The position numbers and the translations under genes were made by a program. From JAXMAO01 sp046350375 (GTDB taxonomy: Bacteria > Planctomycetota > Phycisphaerae > UBA1845 > UTPLA1): a stretch of DNA of 64,000 nt. The stretch covers positions 124,001 through 188,000 of the forward strand of contig JAXMAO010000007.1 in NCBI GenBank assembly GCA_046350375.1, in the 5' to 3' direction. The notes under the pieces are model-generated. The model was not told the DNA's origin. It saw nothing but the letters and a program-made list of their open reading frames with translations, and did not search any database. This document shows positions 60,585 through 64,000 of this stretch, one piece after another (the stretch's first letter is position 1; each line of letters opens with the position of its first letter).

Positions 60585-60710
60585 ATGGGTTCCGGATCGA
60601 TGATCGACGTCTTCTCGCTGATCTCGGACGTCTTCTTCCAGTTTCTCGGAATGATGATCGATTTCGCCTTGAGTTTCCTCCGCCAGGGACTCGCGGCCGT
60701 GCTGCTCTGA
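60585..60710 (+). CDS. Small hydrophobic peptide 3 (41 aa) inside the efflux operon
   Basis: 41 residues: MGSGSMIDVFSLISDVFFQF then LGMMIDFALSFLRQGLAAVL and a final L. AGGAGG sits 7 nt before the ATG, the best ribosome-binding site of the operon. The next gene (adaptor) starts 99 nt later. Composition and spacing recall small peptide 1 (D-x-h-S-x-h ... hhGhhh). It could be a small pump-associated membrane protein. Short-ORF prediction pipelines would skip it. Confidence 0.68.
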   Translation: MGSGSMIDVFSLISDVFFQFLGMMIDFALSFLRQGLAAVLL

Positions 60711-60809
60711 TCGCCGGCAAACGCGACGCAGTCCGTCGCAGCCGCAAACCGGCGCGGGGATGCATCGACGAACCGTCCGCCTGCGCGCAGTGATTGAGAG
60801 AGTCGAGCC

Positions 60810-62084
60810 ATGCTCAGGGTGTCGTTCTGGCTGCTGCTCGCAATGGCCCTCTTCGGGGCGGGACTGCTGGCCGGCCGTGCGCTCTATCTCACGGGTGAAC
60901 ACGACGAAGACGAGGAGCCCGGAAAGGGCAAGCACGCGGCCAGCGCGCCCGCGTCACAACCCGAGGCCGAATCGTCCGCGGAGGCCAAGATCAGCCTCGA
61001 CGCAGAGGCCATCGAGCGCATCGGCCTGAAGACGCAAGCGCTGGCCGCCGCAACGCTGCCGCCGCAGGCGCTCGCCTATGGCCAGCTCGAGGCCGACCCG
61101 GCGCTCACCTTCACACTGCGCGCCCCGCTGCCCGGCACGCTGCTGGCCGCGCCCGACCACACCTGGCCGGCGCTCGGCGATCGGCTGCCCGACGGGCTGC
61201 ACGTCGCCGACCTGGCCGCGCGGCTGTCGTCGGTCGAGCGGGCCGACCTGGCGGCGCGGCTGTCGACCGCGCGGGCCGAGGTCGCGGAGGATCGCGCCGC
61301 CCTCGACGCCGCCCGCGCGTCATACGAAAGCAAGCGCCGGCTGAACGAGCAGGGCCGAATCGTCTCAGACCGCGCCACGGAAGAAGCGCTTGCCAAAATG
61401 CGCTCGAACGAGGCGCGGCTGCATGCTGCGCAGGAGACCGTTTCGCTCATCGAGTCGGCCCTCAGCGCCACGGCCGGACCGGCTGGTCCGGCGCCGCTGG
61501 TCGTGCCGCGCGGCGGCGAGGTGATCGAGGTGGCCGCGCAGCCCGGCGAGTCGGTTGACGCCGGACAGACGCTGCTGCGGGTCGCCCGGTTCGATCGATT
61601 GATGGCGCGCGTCAGCGTGCCGGCCGGCGAGGGCGTGACGGCCATGCCCGCGGCCGCCACGGTCGTCGTGCTCGCAGAGCCGCAGACGACCTGCGTAGCG
61701 CGGCCGGTGGCAGTCGCGGCGGCGACGAACTCGGCCGCGTCGGGGCGCGGTTTCATCCTGGCGATGGATCACCCGGCGGCCGAGCTGCGACCCGGCCTGG
61801 CGGTGCAGGCGTTCCTCGATCTGCCGGGCCCGGCCAGCGACGGTGTCATCCTGCCGGCCAGCGCCATCGTTCGCCATGCCGGCGGCACGTCGGTCTATGT
61901 CGAGCTTGAAAAGGGCGAGTTTGCGCGGCGCGCCGTGTCGCTCGATCGGGCCGCGCCCGGCGGCTGGCTGTCGACCCGCGGCGCGCAGGCCGGAGATCGC
62001 GTCGTCACCACCGGCGCAGCGCTGCTGCTGGGACAGGAGCTGAAAGGCCAATTCCAGTCCGGCGCCGGCGAGGAGGAGGAATAA
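60810..62084 (+). CDS. RND efflux periplasmic adaptor (membrane fusion protein, CusB/CzcB-like)
   Basis: 424 aa. The N-terminal anchor is VSFWLLLAMALFGAGLLAGR, followed by an acidic linker (EHDEDEEPGKGKH), a barrel-sandwich/lipoyl region (DADA-type strands around AYGQLEADPALTFTLRAP), an alpha-hairpin (ADLAARLSTARAEVAEDRAA) and a beta-barrel (VEVAAQPGESVDAGQTLL). The C-terminal domain includes GLAVQAFLDLPGPASDGVIL and a SxVYVEL strand. Connects the inner-membrane pump to the TolC-like channel. The His/Cys-rich metal-binding N-terminus of some CusB/CzcB proteins is not evident. Confidence 0.9.
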   Translation: MLRVSFWLLLAMALFGAGLLAGRALYLTGEHDEDEEPGKGKHAASAPASQPEAESSAEAKISLDAEAIERIGLKTQALAAATLPPQALAYGQLEADPALTFTLRAPLPGTLLAAPDHTWPALGDRLPDGLHVADLAARLSSVERADLAARLSTARAEVAEDRAALDAARASYESKRRLNEQGRIVSDRATEEALAKMRSNEARLHAAQETVSLIESALSATAGPAGPAPLVVPRGGEVIEVAAQPGESVDAGQTLLRVARFDRLMARVSVPAGEGVTAMPAAATVVVLAEPQTTCVARPVAVAAATNSAASGRGFILAMDHPAAELRPGLAVQAFLDLPGPASDGVILPASAIVRHAGGTSVYVELEKGEFARRAVSLDRAAPGGWLSTRGAQAGDRVVTTGAALLLGQELKGQFQSGAGEEEE

Positions 62085-62139
62085 CGCCGGCCCGCCGCGC
62101 GACGCCCGTCGCGCCGGCGCGGACCGACCCATCGTCACC

Positions 62140-64000
62140 ATGCTGCAACACCTGGTCGGCATGTCGATCCGCGCCCGCCGCATCGTGCTGGCGCTGGCGC
62201 TGGCGCTGGTCGCCTATGGCGTCCACGTCGCCGCGCACGCCAAGCTCGACGTCTTCCCCGACTTCGTTCAGCCGCAGGTGGTCGTGCAGACCGAGGCGCC
62301 CGGCCTGTCGCCCGAGCAGGTCGAGCTGCTCGTCACGCGCCCCGTCGAAGGCGTCGTCAGCGGCGTTTCCGGGCTCGAGTCCGTCCGCTCGCAGTCCATC
62401 CAGGGCCTCTCCATCGTCACCGTCATCTTCCGCGAAGAGACCGACCCGATCGTCGCCCGGCAGATGCTCGCCGAGCAGCTCGCTTCCGTCGCCACCGACC
62501 TGCCCGGCGGCGTCAAGCCGCCACGCCTCACGCCGCTCACCTCGGCCACGATGGACCTGCTCAAGATCGGGCTGGTCTCGGGGTCGCGCACGCCGATGGA
62601 GCTGCGCGACTTCGCCGACTGGACGCTGCGGCCGCGGCTTCAGGCCGTGCCCGGCGTCGCCTCGGTTGGCATCATGGGCGGCGAGGTGCGCGAGCTTCAG
62701 GTGCAGGTCGATCCGCAGCGCCTGGCGGCGCTCTCGCTCGGCATCGACGACGTGATCGCCGCGGCGCGGCTCGCCACCGGCGTTCGCGGCGCCGGCTTCG
62801 TCGAGACCGCCAACCAGCGCGTCATTCTCCAGACCGACGGCCAGGCCGCCACGCCCGAACGGCTCGGCCAGGCCATCGTCAGCCGGCGCGGCGGCGCGGT
62901 CGTGCGCTTGTGCGACGTCGCCACCGTCACCAGCGGCTACGAGCCGAAGTTCGGCGACGCCAGCATCCAGGGTCGGCCGGGCGTGCTGGTCAAGCTGCTC
63001 GGACAGTTCGGCGCCAACACGCTCGAGGTGACCCGCGCCGCCGAGGCCGCGCTCGACGCCATGCAACCGCTTTTCGCGGCCAACGACATCCAGGTCTATC
63101 CGCGCCTGCACCGCCCCGCCACGTTCATCGAGACCGCGCTGCACCACGTGACGCTGGCGCTGCTCGTCGGCGGCGTGCTGGTGGCGGGCGTGTTGTTCGT
63201 CTTCCTGTTCAACGTCCGCACGGCGCTCATCTCGCTGACCGCGATTCCGCTCTCGCTGCTGGCCGCCGTCATCGTGCTTCAGTGGCTCGGCCTGACGCTC
63301 AACACCATCACCCTCGGCGGGCTGGCGATCGCCATCGGCGAGGTGGTCGACGACGCCATCATCGACGTCGAGAACATCTTCCGCCGCCTGAAGGAGAACC
63401 GACTGCTCCCCGCGCCGCGCCCGGCGTTCGAGGTCGTCCTGTCGGCCTCGCTCGAGGTCCGCAGCGCCGTGGTCTATGCCACCTTCGTCGTCGTGCTCGT
63501 CTTTCTGCCGGTGGTCACCATGTCCGGCCTCCAGGGACGCATGTTCGCGCCGCTGGGCTTCGCCTACATCCTCGCCATTCTCGCGTCCCTGCTGGTCGCA
63601 CTGATCGTCACCCCCGCGCTGGCGATCGTGCTGCTGCCGAGCGCCGCCGGCCGAGCCCACGCGCCGGTCTTCCTGGAGCGCATCAGGCGCCTCTATGCCG
63701 GGCTGCTGTCGCGCTTCGTCGGCCACGCCGGGCGCGTCGTGGCGCTGTGCGCCGCGCTGACGCTGCTGGCGGGCGCCGGGCTGGCGAACTTCGGGGCCGA
63801 ATTTCTGCCCGAGTTCCGCGAAGGCCACTTCGTGGTGCAGATCAACCTCGCCCCGGGCACCTCGCTGACCGAGATGACGCGCGTCTCGCAGCGCCTCTCG
63901 CGCGACCTGCTCGAACAGGTGCGGGTGAACGGCCAGCCGGTCATCGCCACGGTCGAGGTGCAGGCCGGTCGGGCCGAGCTCGGCGAAGACCCGTGGGGCC
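62140..64000 (+). CDS. RND efflux permease (CusA/CzcA-type), 3' truncated by the window
   Basis: The ATG at 62140 gives MLQHLVGMSIRARRIVLALA, and the frame is open to the right edge (620 residues seen, about 1030-1050 expected). The first TM helix is followed by the conserved VFPDFVQPQVVVQTEAPGLS, and the porter domain has EGVVSGVSGLESVRSQS. TM4 is LGGLAIAIGEVVDDAIIDVE then NIFRRLKEN. Charged residues here are the proton-relay site of heavy-metal RND pumps, although the exact pattern (GEVVDDAIIDVEN) differs from CzcA (DFGxxVDGAV) and CusA. The inferred substrate is a metal cation, based on family and the two-component system. Confidence 0.93.
   Translation, partial: MLQHLVGMSIRARRIVLALALALVAYGVHVAAHAKLDVFPDFVQPQVVVQTEAPGLSPEQVELLVTRPVEGVVSGVSGLESVRSQSIQGLSIVTVIFREETDPIVARQMLAEQLASVATDLPGGVKPPRLTPLTSATMDLLKIGLVSGSRTPMELRDFADWTLRPRLQAVPGVASVGIMGGEVRELQVQVDPQRLAALSLGIDDVIAAARLATGVRGAGFVETANQRVILQTDGQAATPERLGQAIVSRRGGAVVRLCDVATVTSGYEPKFGDASIQGRPGVLVKLLGQFGANTLEVTRAAEAALDAMQPLFAANDIQVYPRLHRPATFIETALHHVTLALLVGGVLVAGVLFVFLFNVRTALISLTAIPLSLLAAVIVLQWLGLTLNTITLGGLAIAIGEVVDDAIIDVENIFRRLKENRLLPAPRPAFEVVLSASLEVRSAVVYATFVVVLVFLPVVTMSGLQGRMFAPLGFAYILAILASLLVALIVTPALAIVLLPSAAGRAHAPVFLERIRRLYAGLLSRFVGHAGRVVALCAALTLLAGAGLANFGAEFLPEFREGHFVVQINLAPGTSLTEMTRVSQRLSRDLLEQVRVNGQPVIATVEVQAGRAELGEDPWG

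Overview
The window is a G+C-rich chromosomal segment, most likely from a member of the Planctomycetota (Phycisphaerae-like). This is inferred from content. There are secreted proteins ending in dockerin-like calcium repeats or a PEP-CTERM tail, a very large HYR-module surface protein, zinc-ribbon membrane proteins, F1Fo c and b subunits with extra N-terminal signal-like segments, and frequent GTG/TTG starts. The first gene is cut by the left edge and the last by the right edge. No rRNA, tRNA, CRISPR array or insertion sequence was seen.

Layout. 1-8 kb: a BamA/Omp85 protein; an ECF-like sigma factor with a single-pass TPR partner and a composite surface protein; a SelW-like selenoprotein gene; and ugd. 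8-18 kb: a long AsmA-like gene broken by frameshifts, then trpS, a methyltransferase, gltX and guaA. 18-26 kb: a PEP-CTERM P-domain protein, a dockerin protein, an M28 peptidase with a dockerin tail, uvrB and two tandem zinc-ribbon membrane paralogues. 26-31 kb: a carbonic anhydrase/SulP pair, a short asparaginase-domain protein, a class V aminotransferase and a TlpA-like selenoprotein gene. 31-39 kb: an F1Fo ATP synthase operon (atpZ-I-B-E-F-H-A-G-D) with no atpC. 39-47 kb: asd, a compositionally distinct PIN cassette, an HD protein, an AI-2E family permease and a tig-clpP-clpP-lipoprotein operon. 47-55 kb: one 2404-residue modular surface protein. 55-64 kb: two small hydrophobic peptide genes, then a two-component system divergent from an outer-membrane protein, a TolC-like protein, a third small peptide, an adaptor and an RND pump, which together look like a CzcCBA/CusCBA-type efflux locus.

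The most notable result is two independent genes in which an in-frame UGA sits exactly where a redox cysteine is expected: CxxU in a SelW/Rdx protein and UxxC in a TlpA-like lipoprotein. Each UGA is followed within about 20 nt by a 7-bp hairpin whose loop begins with G, as expected of a bacterial SECIS. One loop is GGUCU, which as I recall is the loop of E. coli fdhF. Both genes are followed, in the same orientation, by the same interspersed repeat. The selenocysteine machinery itself is not in the window. Other points of interest are the missing ATP synthase epsilon gene, three orphan small hydrophobic ORFs with strong ribosome-binding sites, and a TTACA-N4-TGTAA dyad in the regulator/efflux intergenic region.
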